A DNA stretch of 64,000 nucleotides, taken from contig CAMXCT020000336.1 of the NCBI GenBank assembly GCA_947184155.2, forward strand, positions 62,001 to 126,000, written 5' to 3'. A program made the position numbers and the translations under genes. The stretch is from Cladocopium goreaui (lineage: Eukaryota; Sar; Dinophyceae; Suessiales; Symbiodiniaceae). How positions within the stretch are numbered: position 1 is the first letter of the stretch; each line of letters starts with the position of its first letter. Under the pieces are notes generated by a model. It made no database searches. It was not told the origin of the DNA and was given only the letters and a program-made list of their open reading frames with translations. Shown here piece after piece: positions 43,501 through 54,062 of the stretch.

Positions 43501-44252
43501 AGATAGATTAGATAAATTAGATCGATTAGATCGATTAGATCGATTGGATCGATTAGATCGATTAGATGGATTAGATCGATTAGATAGATTAGATAGATTA
43601 GATAGATTAGATGGATTAGATAGATTAGATAGATTAGATAGATTAGATAGATTAGATCGATTAGATAGATTAGATAGATTAGATCGATTAGATAGATTAG
43701 ATAGATTAGATAGATTAGATCGATTAGATCGATTAGATCGATTAGATCGATTAGATCGATTAGATCGATTAGATCGATTAGATCGATTAGATCGATTAGA
43801 TCGATTAGATAGATTAGATCGATTAGATAGATTAGATAAATTAGATAGATTAGATAGATTAGATCGATTAGATAGATTAGATCGATTAGATAGATTAGAT
43901 AAATTAGATAGATTAGATAGATTGGATAGATTAGATAGATTAGATCGATTAGATCGATTAGATCGATTAGATCGATTAGATCGATTAGATAGATTAGATA
44001 GATTAGATCGATTAGATAGATTAGATCGATTAGATAGACTAGATAGATTAGATAGATTAGATAGATTAGATAGATTAGATAGATTAGATCGATTAGATCG
44101 ATTAGATCGATTAGATAGATTAGATCGATTAGATAGATTAGATAGATTAGATAGATTAGATAGATTAGATAGATTAGATAGACTAGATAGATTAGATCGA
44201 TTAGATAGATTAGATAGATTAGATAGATTAGATAGATTAGATTTAGATAGAT
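43501..44252 (+). repeat. GATTAGATN 9-bp array, right part
   Basis: About 83 units, same orientation and period as 35679-36370. ORFs on both strands (Arg-Leu-Asp; Ser-Asn-Leu) are repeat translations. It ends in GATTTAGATAGATTTAAATC and passes into unique DNA. Confidence 0.98.
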
Positions 44253-44396
44253 TTAAATCTTCCTCATCTCTGGCCACAAGTGCCATGGTCACCCTGCCTT
44301 CGTCCCGTGCATCTCCAACTCTCTCAAGAGGCCCATAGCATGTGGCACCTTTACAGGGAGACCGCAGATTTTTTCGGATTGTCAATGTGTTTTCCA

Positions 44397-44525
44397 GCAA
44401 TCACCATAAATGGGTGCCCATAGGATCCATGTATGCTATATACGGTGACATTTACCATCAATAAACCCCAAATGTTAGCATATATACCAGCACCGTGGAT
44501 CCTATGGGGTGGTATAAACCATCAA
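44397..44525. mobile_element. degenerate inverted-repeat element
   Basis: ATGGGTGCCCATAGGATCCA pairs with TGGATCCTATGGGGTGGTAT about 65 bases apart. Flanking CACCATAAATGG and GGTGGTTTATGGC extend the pairing imperfectly. GGTTTATGGCATTATTTTAC resembles the element at 49476-49582. Confidence 0.6.
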
Positions 44526-44700
44526 AATCCGGGTGGTTTATGGCATTATTTTACGAACATTTGCACCCACGTAGGCTGATGGGTCAACACCGAAGCTGAG
44601 CCATCACCGTCTGCAATCCTCAACCAACCAGCTTGATGCCCTTAGCGGCCTGTTGACCTGTTGAACCGATTGGATCATGTTTTTTTCCAAATCCCAAATA

Positions 44701-44806
44701 TACCATCTGGTAAACAAACATAGCTATTGAAAATGGCCCTAGAAATAGTGGATTTACCCATTGAACATGGTGATTTTCCATAGTTATGTTTGTTTACCAG
44801 AGGGTA
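44701..44806. mobile_element. TACCCTCTGGTA-family element (copy)
   Basis: Ends TACCATCTGGTAAACAAACATAGC and GTTATGTTTGTTTACCAGAGGGTA, with inner GAAAATGGCCCT and GGTGATTTTCCATAG. Confidence 0.9.
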
Positions 44807-44890
44807 TCCATCAGCCATGATTCAGGGGTTACTTCTCACTTTCATGCGTTTCCATCTTTTGGTTGGGTGATATCCCATTCTGAGAGAAAC

Positions 44891-44956
44891 CCCAAACAGC
44901 CGTGCGAAGCCGTGCTTGGGGTCCAAGTTCTTGAACCCCGACAGATCATGGAGATC
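44891..44956 (-). CDS. internal exon, unknown protein
   Basis: Acceptor taccctcttcag and donor GGG|GTTTCT enclose exactly 22 phase-0 codons DLHDLSGFKNLDPKHGFARL FG with GC-ending codons. Minus strand, downstream of the two islands at 45.0-45.5 kb; likely the same gene, but the junction phase to the neighbour is not proven. Confidence 0.7.
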
Positions 44957-45036
44957 CTGAAGAGGGTATAACCCCCTAGTGAAATCCATTGAAGCCTGAT
45001 TTTCCATGCAGAATCATTTGAATCTATCTTACATCA

Positions 45037-45164
45037 TCACCACGGATCAGATCCGAACTGCGACTCGGCCACTTTCAAAGTATCCAGCGGCTCGGCCACT
45101 TCAGCGAAGTTGATCTGCTGCGACAAGTGTCCAAACCTGCGAAGTTGCTGGGTGGTCCAAGTTC
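45037..45164 (-). CDS. exon, unknown protein
   Basis: Acceptor ctcggggtccctccag, two bases, then TWTTQQLRRFGHLSQQINFA then EVAEPLDTLKVAESQFGSDP W and TGA. A GT donor inside CCGTGGTGATG may end it earlier. Glutamine- and Glu-rich helical segment with clear codon bias. Confidence 0.7.
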
Positions 45165-45353
45165 CTGGAGGGACCCCGAGGGAAACTTACCCAGATATGG
45201 AACATCCATGGTTTCCCAATGGGAAATGATCAATGAATGGTGGATTTTCCAGAAGTCTCAGGAACTTTGAGAGTTAATATATCAAATATATCAAATATGT
45301 CAACTAACTTGCAACTACGATTACCATTCACAAAGATCAAATTATGGAATCCT

Positions 45354-45480
45354 TCAGCCTGTTGGCTCTTTTATGGGCTCACAAAAATGGTGGTGGCTAA
45401 CTAACATCGCCGTAAGGGGTGCCATGGGCTCCCGCACTTGTTGAGCCATGCCACCCGTTTGGCCACCTGGAGGGGTCACC
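45354..45480 (-). CDS. exon, unknown protein
   Basis: Acceptor catggaacgcctgcag, one base, then VTPPGGQTGGMAQQVREPMA then PLTAMLVSHHHFCEPIKEPT G and TGA at 45354-45356. A GT donor after the first CCAG (phase 1) would join in frame to the next minus exon at 45164, so the frame past it may be intronic. Confidence 0.55.
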
Positions 45481-45497
45481 CTGCAGGCGTTCCATGA

Positions 45498-45616
45498 ACG
45501 AATTCCATAATTTATGGGAATATTCCCTTTAGTCCCAGATGATCATTCTAATTTATGGCCATAGAATTTTGAATACGAATTCCATAATATTCCCTTTAGT
45601 CCCAGATGATCATTCG
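45498..45616 (+). repeat. direct repeat of ~45 bp
   Basis: GAATTCCATAAT then TATTCCCTTTAGTCCCAGAT GATCATTC occurs at about 45500-45547 and again at 45570-45615, separated by 23 bases. Confidence 0.9.
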
Positions 45617-46178
45617 AAAATCTTCATCTTGTTTGTCGTATTCAAATAGAACCATCTGAGGGTATTCACCATTGACACCCGAAGGTATACGGTGAATATT
45701 TCGAATTACTGGTGTCATTAAACAAATCTATCACATTAGATTTTCCAAACTGTGGACTGAAAGGAAAGTACGTAAATCATGGCGACTCCAAGTATAACTT
45801 CAGAGTATCATGTATTGTATATATATACACAGTATAATGATATACATATATATATATATATTAGTATGTTTGCTGAGGTTTGTTACTCATCTGAGTGAAC
45901 CTCGGGGGTTCCAAAACCTTGTCTGCTTTTTGGGCCAACTTCAGTGCCACGTACAAATCAAGGTCATGATCCTGATGATCATCAAACTGTTTAAGGACAG
46001 CAAAAACATGGAAAACACATTTATTTGAAACCATGAGTTAGAATGTGAAATTGAAGTTGGATATGTGCTGTTTCCCTATCTTTTGATCTCTTTCTGCGAG
46101 CATGCCCAAGCATTGCCCATCAGGATCTGTCTGGCCAAAAAATCCATGCAGATCCATCAAAACTGGGTTAACCATGGT

Positions 46179-46353
46179 CACCCTCTGGTGATTTAACATA
46201 GCTATGCAATCTATGGCAATCTAACATAGCTATGGCAGCTATGGAAAAACACGAGTTCCAATCGGTAAATCATCATAAAATTCATAAATCATCTTCTATA
46301 CATGGGGTATTTATGGTTATTTTCCATAGCTATGTTCGTTCACTGGATGATAA
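46179..46353. mobile_element. TACCCTCTGGTA-family element, enlarged
   Basis: Starts ACCCTCTGGTGATTTAACAT AGCTATG and ends TTTTCCATAGCTATGTTCGT TCACTGGATGATA. Extra repeats of AACATAGCTATGGCA near the left end lengthen it. It ends about 30 bases before the exon at 46384. Confidence 0.75.
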
Positions 46354-46383
46354 CCACTATTTATGTTCGCCCCATGGCGCCAG

Positions 46384-46471
46384 AATCCCCCACCTTCGTG
46401 TCATCATCGAGCTCCTCCGGGAGATCCCTGGGAAAATCCAAAAATCCGCCAGGGAAAGGGAGCCAGGCTGG
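46384..46471 (+). CDS. internal exon, unknown protein
   Basis: Acceptor gccccatggcgccag, one base, then 29 codons IPHLRVIIELLREIPGKIQK then SAREREPGW and a GTACAT donor (phase 0). Amphipathic basic helix with GC-rich third positions. The Ser-rich alternative frame is probably a shadow. Confidence 0.7.
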
Positions 46472-46914
46472 GTACATCTGGTTACTTTAACTATTTCTAC
46501 CAAAAATAGCCTCTATAGTGAGGCCATGGCTATGACTCTGATGAAGATTTCGCTTGGTTTGGTGATGTGTGATGTCTGTACTTGATTGAAAATCGATGTA
46601 AAATGATGTAATAGCCATGCTGGACATTACCCGGAAACACGGGATGATTGTGTGGGTTGATGGAACATGTCAAAACATAGGCCGTTGAAGCAACAAATCT
46701 TGGGGTACTTTCCTTGCAGGTATGCTAACCAAGCAACACTGCTACACAAATATTTCATGGCGGTCGTCAACAACAAACATCAAGCCATCCCCTATGCGAA
46801 ATGAAGTGAAACAGGAATGCTACGCATGCCGACTGGTATCCCAATTTAACGAGTTTTCCTACTGTTCTTGCGACATACGGATATAACCTGCCATATCAAG
46901 CACCAAGAAATCCA

Positions 46915-46975
46915 GGACATCCTAGGGATCCCTGGGCATCCCTAGGCATCCCTAGGCATCCCTACTGTCTCTGCA
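46915..46975 (+). repeat. CATCCCTAGG short tandem repeat
   Basis: Five imperfect 10-11-bp units of CATCCCTAGG. Confidence 0.9.
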
Positions 46976-47104
46976 ACAAACAACTACTTTGGTACCTTTT
47001 TTGCACGTTACGTCAACCTATGCCAACATCCCAGTGAGTACCTCCCCGCTATATCATCCCTTCAATGGGTCTGGCCGGGTGCCTCAACAGCTCATGCTCT
47101 TCAG

Positions 47105-47236
47105 TCTTCTCCACCGGACGGGGAGTTCTTCCACGCCCCTTTCCCTTTCTGCGCAGTCGGCGCACAGCGCCCTTTCTGCGGCCAGGGGCGACCATTCCGC
47201 GGCCTGCCACGTAGGGGAAAGCAGGATCAAACCTGG
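47105..47236 (+). CDS. exon upstream of an element-derived intron
   Basis: Acceptor gctcatgctcttcag, then 44 phase-0 codons: SSPPDGEFFHAPFPFCAVGA, QRPFCGQGRPFRGLPRRGKQ and DQTW. The last codon, TGG, is followed directly by GTTATATAATGG, the arm of an inverted-repeat element. Joining to 47308 keeps the frame. Two other readings (one on the minus strand, WQAAEWSPLAAERALCADCA) are also open, so the call depends on the splice join. Confidence 0.55.
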
Positions 47237-47307
47237 GTTATATAATGGAGGTTTCCTAAACTGGGGGTTTCCTAAAGGGAGAAACCTCCATTATATAACC
47301 ATTCAAG
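47237..47307 (+). mobile_element. 71-bp intron made of one inverted-repeat element (introner-like)
   Basis: GGTTATATAATGGAGGTTTC (47236-47255) is exactly inverted at 47281-47300, followed by ATTCAAG. The interval starts GT and ends AG, has length 71, and its removal joins TGG to ATG in the same open frame. Both splice sites therefore lie in or next to the element. Its inner GGAGGTTTCCTA matches the dispersed family at 3946, 11948 and 27135. Confidence 0.7.
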
Positions 47308-47433
47308 ATGTTGCAGGCCTTTTCAGAAGGGACACTCATTTCAAACGCCCAAACGAAACTGGAAGGTGTCTCGGTTGTCTTCATACAGCGAGTGGCAACA
47401 GTTACGATAGCGAATCTTCATGTCCCAGATTGA
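47308..47433 (+). CDS. terminal exon, unknown protein
   Basis: Phase-0 continuation of 47105-47236: 41 codons MLQAFSEGTLISNAQTKLEG then VSVVFIQRVATVTIANLHVP D and TGA. Reads like beta-strand-rich sequence. It could also start at its own ATG if translation begins here. Family not recognised. Confidence 0.7.
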   Translation: MLQAFSEGTLISNAQTKLEGVSVVFIQRVATVTIANLHVPD

Positions 47434-47539
47434 CATGGTGAACCCATTATTGGTCTTCGAGAGGTCCCAATCAAAAGATAGTCGTTCCTAACTGTTTTGA
47501 TGGCGATTTACTTTTTGAGATGTCTTGCTTCGTCTTACA

Positions 47540-48040
47540 TATATGGGTATGGGTCAAAATTAGGTACCCCAATAATTGGATGGTTAATACTAAACTAGAC
47601 TAACATCTGTGGTCACCTAGGTCTTCCATTTTGACCCACATCCATGTGTATATTATACTATATTATATACATAGGCTTCATCTTCTTGGAAAGCCTTCGA
47701 AGAGTCTGTCAGCAGTGCCTGCGGGGTCTTCATCCCAGCATAGGCCCGTGGGTGCAATGAACCATGAAAGGAAGTTCAATAAGAATGTTACAGTACTGTG
47801 GGTAAAACAAAAATAATCCACCCGCTTGGGAATGGTTTATACCAACTATTTATTAAGTGACTTGGGGGATGGTGACAAATATTGTCTTACCCTCATGACA
47901 TGAAAAATATTGATGGATAATGCAAAGAAAAGGACAAGAACTGGGTTTGTCTGAAAATAGGGTATATTCCCAATTATAGCCATTTAATAGGGATAATGAT
48001 CATTAACCATTGGGTTTAGGGGTACACCACCCAACTGGGA
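47540..48040. other. no confident gene
   Basis: Short ORFs without splice support; TATACTATATTATA tract near 47650. Confidence 0.45.
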
Positions 48041-48575
48041 CATAGAAGAAGTGTCCAGATTTCATGGTGCCTTTTTTTGGCCTGAAACACAGCTCTGAGC
48101 TACGTCTGCAGTTTTTTTCCGACTCCGACATCTTCCCTTGTGGAAAAAAACATCGGAGATGGACATCTAAAACGCGACACAGGAAAAGTATATATATATA
48201 TATACCTAACAAAAAAATCGCTTTATTTTGGCTATGTTCCCATTTTATCCCATTTCATACCATGTTTTACTCTGTTTTGGTTATATATATAGATCTGAGT
48301 CTGAGATGATCCTCCAAATAGTGCCCATCAATCCATGCTAACATTTGAAACCCTACCTGGGTGCTGCACCGGACCGCGGCCACCCATGGCCGCATGGCGC
48401 TGGCCCAAAGTGGTCAGAGGTGCTGTGCTTTTTCAATCACCAAAGAATAGATGCTGTTATTGAATCCAATAAAAGATGCAATCTTCATCCAGCTGATAGT
48501 TTTTCTTGGCAACAAAAAGCGATGTCACGACGGATACGTATCTTGACGAATCTTCCCAACCAGATGTAGCGAAAA

Positions 48576-48625
48576 TCAGGTCGCATTCATGACCTTCGGA
48601 TCGATGGCGGAGATCACACAGCCAC
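48576..48625 (-). CDS. terminal exon, joins 48730-48907
   Basis: Acceptor accttcaaaacctcaaag, two bases, then 15 codons GCVISAIDPKVMNAT and TGA. With the upstream exon ending in one base (A), the junction codon is AGT, so phases match across a 104-bp intron. Function unknown. Confidence 0.65.
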
Positions 48626-48729
48626 CTTTGAGGTTTTGAAGGTATGACTCACAGCCACCAAAACAACTTGCTGTTTTGTCAAAACTTTTCATCACTTATG
48701 GCAGCTATGGCAGTTATATGGATTTCTAC

Positions 48730-48907
48730 TGCCTGATTGGAGAAAGGCTCCCTGCAACAGGTGAAGTTGCTTCGCTCCAAAGGTCTCAACGTGATATTGT
48801 TCCAAGGCCTTTCCTTTGAAGGAGTACAGTATAGCAGCTACCGAACTGTGTATCTGGCCATGGTGATCATCGGATCTTAATCCAGCAACAACCACAGCCC
48901 TTGCCAC
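48730..48907 (-). CDS. exon of the same minus-strand gene
   Basis: Frame ARAVVVAGLRSDDHHGQIHS, SVAAILYSFKGKALEQYHVE, TFGAKQLHLLQGAFLQSG ends with one extra base at a GTAGAA donor, in phase with 48625. The 5' boundary is uncertain because a stop lies just upstream of 48907. Mixed alpha/beta character; no family recognised. Confidence 0.6.
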
Positions 48908-49026
48908 TCAAGGCCCGCTGGACTGTTATGCCGTTTCTTTGTTAGGACATCAATAATATACTGATTACATGTGCGTCAAAACAATGGTGGCACATTCACA
49001 TACACATAATCAGGTCGAACATTCTG

Positions 49027-49236
49027 ATGTGTTTGTTCCATTGTTCTTCTGGTGGGATCTTTCTATGGAAGCGTTATAAATTTCAAGTGCTGCAAACTCA
49101 CAACGAAGGGAAAGATCCATGTGTTTTTCTAGACAGGCCAAGTACTTACAGTTGGATACAGCTTCTGACACCTAAACCAAAAAAGTTTAGATGGGAGATC
49201 TGCGGTTATTTGATAGGAACATCCTTGTCCACTTGA
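49027..49236 (+). CDS. weak ORF, unknown
   Basis: 69 codons, containing KRYKFQVLQTHNEGKDPCVF then LDRPSTYSWIQLLTPKPKKF. Not low-complexity, but codons are unbiased and no splice sites are evident. Confidence 0.3.
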   Translation: MCLFHCSSGGIFLWKRYKFQVLQTHNEGKDPCVFLDRPSTYSWIQLLTPKPKKFRWEICGYLIGTSLST

Positions 49237-49475
49237 ATATGTTCATTTTGGGGGGACAGATTCCACATCTTGTAGCTGACTACACTGTAAAACAAACTCG
49301 GTGCGCTATTTTGCCACGCGTCATCAGCATCTGTTCGGCCCATGTCTGATCTAGGGTCCAAATCCAGGAGTTGCGATTAGGGCAAGCAAAAGTTTAAAGT
49401 GAATATAGAACCATAGTTCAAAGGCCTATATCCCAACTTATGGAGTTATTTCCATGGTTATATAAATACATATTA

Positions 49476-49582
49476 GATTATGTGGGTAAAACAATCATCA
49501 ACCATCCCCCAAATCACCATAAATAGGTGGTATCAACCATTCCCAAATAACTGGTTTATGGCATCGTTTTACCCACATTATA
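49476..49582. mobile_element. small inverted-repeat element
   Basis: ATTATGTGGGTAAAACAATC at the left pairs with ATCGTTTTACCCACATTAT at the right; inner GGTGGTATCAACC / GGTTTATGGC show partial pairing. About 107 bp. Confidence 0.8.
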
Positions 49583-49822
49583 CATATATATATATATAAT
49601 ATACAGTATATAGATCAAAAATCCAACCCAACCAAGCGGACTAGCGGACTGCACCAGGGCTGTTCTTGGTGTAACCAACCATCAGGTATCAAATGGACCC
49701 TATGTTTAGAGGCGAAACCGCCATATGATTAATGGCTAAATCCCCTTTAAAAGCCATTAAATGGATTAACATGGGTTTTCAACAACGAAACGCAGGGTTT
49801 ACTAACCACAGTCTCAAACTCT

Positions 49823-50000
49823 GTGAATGGGACTCATTTCGATCAAACAGTCCTGCATTTCATAAGGCATCAGCCCTCGATGATCGCTAACACCTGGTCT
49901 CCATCTACTACATCTCCGAGTGTCTTCACTGTCACAACAAGGACGACTTTTTCCAGCGGAGATTGCATGAAATGTATTGGTGTACATCTAGTTGTGCATA
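49823..50000. other. coding-like island, strand unresolved
   Basis: Minus frames include PLEKVVLVVTVKTLGDVVDG DQ before a GTGTTA donor, and a longer one starting MYTNTFHAISAGKSRPCCDS. The plus frame also runs 74 codons. Likely an exon, frame unsettled. Confidence 0.4.
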
Positions 50001-50079
50001 CATATACACTCTGTAAAAGGGAAGGGGCCAACGCCGGGCCAAATTGAGCATCACTGACGAAGGAAAGTAAGAGGAGTGT

Positions 50080-50185
50080 ATGTATCTATACAGTTTATAT
50101 GTATATCATGTATACATATATATACACACATCTGTAAGCATATATATATATTTATATATATATATATAGAGAGAGAGACATACGT
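50080..50185. repeat. TATA/GAGA microsatellite
   Basis: ATATATAC and TATATAGAGAGAGAG tracts; not coding. Confidence 0.9.
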
Positions 50186-50393
50186 ACATTTGATTACATA
50201 CTCTCACAATCTCTCACATACACAGATAAATACAATAATATGCTGTTCCTTTATGATATGGTTCGGACGCCCGGAGATGAGTCCTGAAACATGTACAACC
50301 GCCGTGATATGGGCGTCGCCTACGAGGCGCTGTTTGGAAAGCAATGTGTCGGTGATGTCGAGTTGGCGTCTCGGCCAGTTTTCTCATGTTTTC

Positions 50394-50562
50394 TCACTCT
50401 CGGGTTCCAACAATCTCGAGGATGTACAGAAAGAAGTTAATGATGTCCAAGTAGAGATTCAGTGCGGCAAAGGCGTAGTCATCAATGGAGAACTCCACTT
50501 TATGTCCACCCCATGATCCAAGCATCATCTGGGTGTCGAAGACAATGTAGAAGGCAAAGAGC
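50394..50562 (-). CDS. Bax inhibitor-1/Lifeguard (TMBIM) family protein, last exon
   Basis: After acceptor tgtcacaaag and one base come 55 codons and a TGA: LFAFYIVFDTQMMLGSWGGH, KVEFSIDDYAFAALNLYLDI, INFFLYILEIVGTRE. The pattern Y-D-T-Q, then D-D-Y..AALNLYLDIIN-FL-L is diagnostic of the BI-1/Lifeguard family: the last transmembrane helices with conserved Asp residues. These ER/Golgi membrane proteins modulate calcium leak and cell death in animals and plants; the role in protists is less known. Joins 52175-52251 by a split ATG codon. Confidence 0.92.
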
Positions 50563-50689
50563 CTTTGTGACATGGGTTCTTGACTGTCGTTCATAATTAT
50601 GAAGCCGGTTGGTGGTTTTAAGCCACTTCAAAGATAATATATGGAGTTTGTTAGGAACAACATCCCGAAAGGCGGTAAAATCACATATA

Positions 50690-50955
50690 TATATATACAC
50701 GCATGTACATATACACATACATATACATACACATGTACATGTACATGTACATGTGCATATAAATGCACATATATATATACACACATATGTCTACCTACAT
50801 GTAACAATAGGTCTATATATATACATATGTGCATACAAAAGATATATCTATTTGATTTTATATGCATATATGATTATATAAATGTGTATACACACATGCG
50901 AATTATGTACATACATGTGCACGAAGATATGTGTATACATGTAAATATATATATA
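50690..50955. repeat. ACATATAC/ACATGT microsatellite
   Basis: Includes four tandem ACATGT units at 50730-50753 and mixed TATA DNA; it forms the left flank of the foldback element inside the last TMBIM intron. Confidence 0.92.
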
Positions 50956-51628
50956 TTGTTAAATTTCACGAGGTCTTGGGGTTTTGGGATTTTTACGGTA
51001 TATTGGGTTTCAAAGTCAAAATGCATCATTTCGAGCAACCTGCGAGCAGAAGGGTCGTGAGGAAAAGTGTTGAATGTTGTGATTTTTGTTGAATCAGTGG
51101 TCCACAGGTCCAACTGGCGTTCCAGAGAAACTGAAACAGTCGGAAACAGTCGGAAACCGTCGGAAACAGTCGGAAACAGTCGGGAGCGGCCCGGCGTGAT
51201 CCTGCCAAAATTGTCAATCCGCCATTTTTTTGCAAAAAAAGACGTTCCGCGCAATCCCCTTTTTTTTTTGAAAGTGCAACGGGAAACAGTTGGAAACAGT
51301 TGGGGCTCGTACCTTTGACTCGGCATTTTCTTTATAAACTGGTTCATTTGCAAAAAAATGGCGGATTGACAATTTTGGCAGGATCACGCCGGGCCGCTCC
51401 CGACTGTTTCCGACTGTTTCCGACTGTTTCCGAATGTTTCCGACTGTTTCAGTTTCTCTGGAACGCCAGTTGGACCTGTGGACCACTGATTCAACAAAAA
51501 TCACAACATTCAACACTTTTCCTCACGACCCTTCTGCTCGCAGGTTGCTCGAAATGATGCATTTTGACTTTGAAACCCAATATACCGTAAAAATCCCAAA
51601 ACTCCAAGACCTCGTGAAATTCAATAAT
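50955..51628. mobile_element. 670-bp foldback element in the last TMBIM intron
   Basis: Arms of about 283 bases (50955-51238 and 51347-51628) are inverted copies, starting TTAAATTTCACGAGGTCTTG and ending in CAAGACCTCGTGAAATTCAA. Each arm has five GAAACAGTCG decamers. The 108-base loop adds GGGAAACAGTTGGAAACAGT TGGGG. It is flanked by TATA DNA, consistent with insertion into a TA tract. ORFs on both strands are mirror images and not genes. Confidence 0.93.
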
Positions 51629-52005
51629 ATATATATATACATATTATATATATATTATATATATGTATTATATATATGTATATGGCATTTATATAAATAT
51701 GGCACAACCAACCAATACTACGTAAGATCGTTGGACTTGAAATCACAACATATTCCAGCTGTGCATGGATTCCACATGATGCCCTATTGATCTATTGGAC
51801 GTTTGTGGATGTCCAAATCCAAATGTTATCACTCAATAATTCAACGGGAATCACTAGCAACAACCATCTTCAGGTCATGTTCAAAATTCGCAAGGCACTG
51901 GACACCATTCTATGCAGACTTCTTGAAGTCTTGATTGCAGTTCATTACATTTATTCATATAATCATAATCATGTGTATATATATATTTAACAAAAATAAT
52001 AATAA

Positions 52006-52140
52006 ATGACAAAAAATAATCATATTATATATTTATATATCATTATACAATCATTCCCCAGTAATCTTGCCCAATTTTTCCATCATTCACTACCCGAATT
52101 ATGGCCCACCATGGGATTGTTACAGCGTCATCTTCGTAAG
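52006..52140. other. intron sequence of the TMBIM gene
   Basis: AT-rich then unique DNA between the foldback element and the exon at 52175-52251. A 65-codon minus ORF across it is an alternative frame of that exon. Confidence 0.6.
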
Positions 52141-52174
52141 GTATTGCCACATTGCCCTTATTGGGCCGAGGAAC

Positions 52175-52251
52175 ATGGAGCCCATCACTGCAATGGCCTT
52201 TTGAAAGAGAGGCATCTGAAGACCAAACCTTAGCGGCCATTGATCCCTGAG
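52175..52251 (-). CDS. TMBIM family protein, exon before last
   Basis: Acceptor attttaaatatcag, then LRDQWPLRFGLQMPLFQKAI AVMGS and AT before GTTCCT; the next exon supplies G, making Met. The joined sequence IAVMGSMLFAFYIVFDTQ matches the family's small-residue helix running into the Y-D-T-Q motif. The spacing from the previous exon's LFAALL to this LF (about 34 residues) equals that in animal Lifeguard-4 as I recall it. Confidence 0.85.
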
Positions 52252-52329
52252 CTGATATTTAAAATTCCCCCGTTTTTTTCCGTGTTGAAAACCGGGCTGA
52301 TTTATAGTAACCTCTGCCATGAAAAATAG

Positions 52330-53190
52330 AAAACCTTCAATGTGTCGCTATTTAGTAGCATTTTACCAGCTTCCAATTTTTTTGGGGAGGTGCTATCAGG
52401 GAAAACAAATCGAGGAAACCACAGGCTAGATCATCATTTTCCCTAGTAACATTGCCATATCTTGGGCGTAAATCGCCGGTCTTGGATAAAGTGAGTGGTG
52501 GACAACCTCCAAATAAATGGCAGTTCTCACACGCTCTTTATTTGAGATCGTAGCCAACGATGCTCAAGGGCTGACGACATGCAGCCTGAGGATTACATGC
52601 TGCTAATGAGTAGGGAAAACGACAGGTATCTATATACATACAGAAGCAACATCAAATACATATAGCATCTTTAATTTCAGTGGATTCACATACTTTCTCA
52701 CAATGCTCCACATTTAAAGGGCCATTCTAGGGTATCGGGTATTCCCCAGTTTCGACAAACCCACATGATTCATCTGGGATTGTATCTGGGGTCGTGTCTG
52801 TGGTCAGAGGGTGATAAAGAATACTCATCTGGGATATGTTCCACATCTTCCACCAGAAGTTATAGATCATTGTGGAAATTCATAGCGTTTGATCCCGTTT
52901 CAGGGGTTGAAACTCCTAATTGCGGGTAGTTCCTGTACTAGCACCTTCCAGTAACACATCACCAATCTGAAAAGGTCATTCATCTACATTCATGGCCCGT
53001 TTGCTGCAACTTTCAATAGTAATGTGAAATGACCTCAGGCAAGTTGGGCACAATGATAAAAAGGTTGTCAAAACACAGACAGCCATCTGGGGGCCCATCA
53101 CTAGATCATCCCACGAACACGTGGATATTAGTTGTAGCCTGCTTGTCTACATTAGTTTGACCTAGGTCTCTAATCTATGTCTAATCTGTG
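52330..53190. other. TMBIM intron sequence, no exon seen
   Basis: Unique AT-leaning DNA; no coding island with splice sites on either strand. Confidence 0.5.
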
Positions 53191-53199
53191 TATAAATAT

Positions 53200-53830
53200 A
53201 TCTATATATATATGTACAAATACGGATATCATTTTATAGATAAATAACTCTATTTCTATCTATGCATATATAAATATATATTGTCATATTTTAATTTCAA
53301 ATATATATATATGGGAAATTATCTATGATTATATACCTATGGTGATCCAGCGAGTTGCAGCTGCAGCATGGACAAAGCGAACGAAGCCACCAGTAGCACC
53401 TGAGATCCGCGGCCCCGGCACATTGACCAACACGGAACCAAGGGAGATATATTTACTACCCATATATATATAATGCTATTTAAGTTATATATATATATAT
53501 ATAGATTAAAAAAACATATTTAAAAATGATATATATATATAGATATTTATATATACATATGCATATATTAAATATTATATATATATATATATATATCAAA
53601 AAAATACACTGTATGCAGTATATATCTTGATATAAACTATAAAATAGTAAAATATTATATATATATACATGTATATAGAAAATCAAAGCCTTACATATTA
53701 AAAAAAATAAAAGATGATATGTATATAAATAATATTATATATATAAATAAAATATGTAGTATACAAATTACAGTATATAATGTATAGTATAAAATGAATA
53801 TAATATATGATGTACATAATATATAGATAA
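53200..53830. repeat. AT-rich simple sequence within the TMBIM intron
   Basis: TATATA and TAAATATA tracts, interrupted at 53340-53450 by a short GC-rich patch that could be a tiny exon but has no clear frame. Confidence 0.85.
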
Positions 53831-53870
53831 CCTCCCACCAGAAGCCAAAATCTCCCCCCGTCTATACATT

Positions 53871-54062
53871 TTACTTGTTTACACGCACCGCATGTCCCAG
53901 AACCTGCCAACTTTTTCCATCTCCGAGCAGGACTGCAAGCATCATTGGTCTGCCACTCACACGCAATAGGCCGGACAAGGCTTGGGGGGACCATGCGAAG
54001 GCATCATCTGCCAATGTGAAAATTGTCTTTGTAGAAAGGTTGGAATTTTGTTGAAACGCCAT
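53871..54062 (-). CDS. terminal exon inside the TMBIM intron, unknown protein
   Basis: Acceptor atttcctgattctcag, then ATG and 63 codons to a TAA: MAFQQNSNLSTKTIFTLADD, AFAWSPQALSGLLRVSGRPM, MLAVLLGDGKSWQVLGHAVR VNK. It reads as a plausible soluble segment with GC-ending codons in its middle. It lies on the same strand as the TMBIM exons but does not resemble that family, so it is a nested gene or a skipped exon. Confidence 0.6.
   Translation of the reverse strand: MAFQQNSNLSTKTIFTLADDAFAWSPQALSGLLRVSGRPMMLAVLLGDGKSWQVLGHAVRVNK

Noticed and set aside
43492-44400. 302-codon minus and 264-codon plus ORFs
   Set aside because: Both strands of the GATTAGATN array are stop-free; these are repeat translations.
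51026-51557. ORFs of 83-118 codons on both strands
   Set aside because: They are mirror translations of the foldback element's arms.
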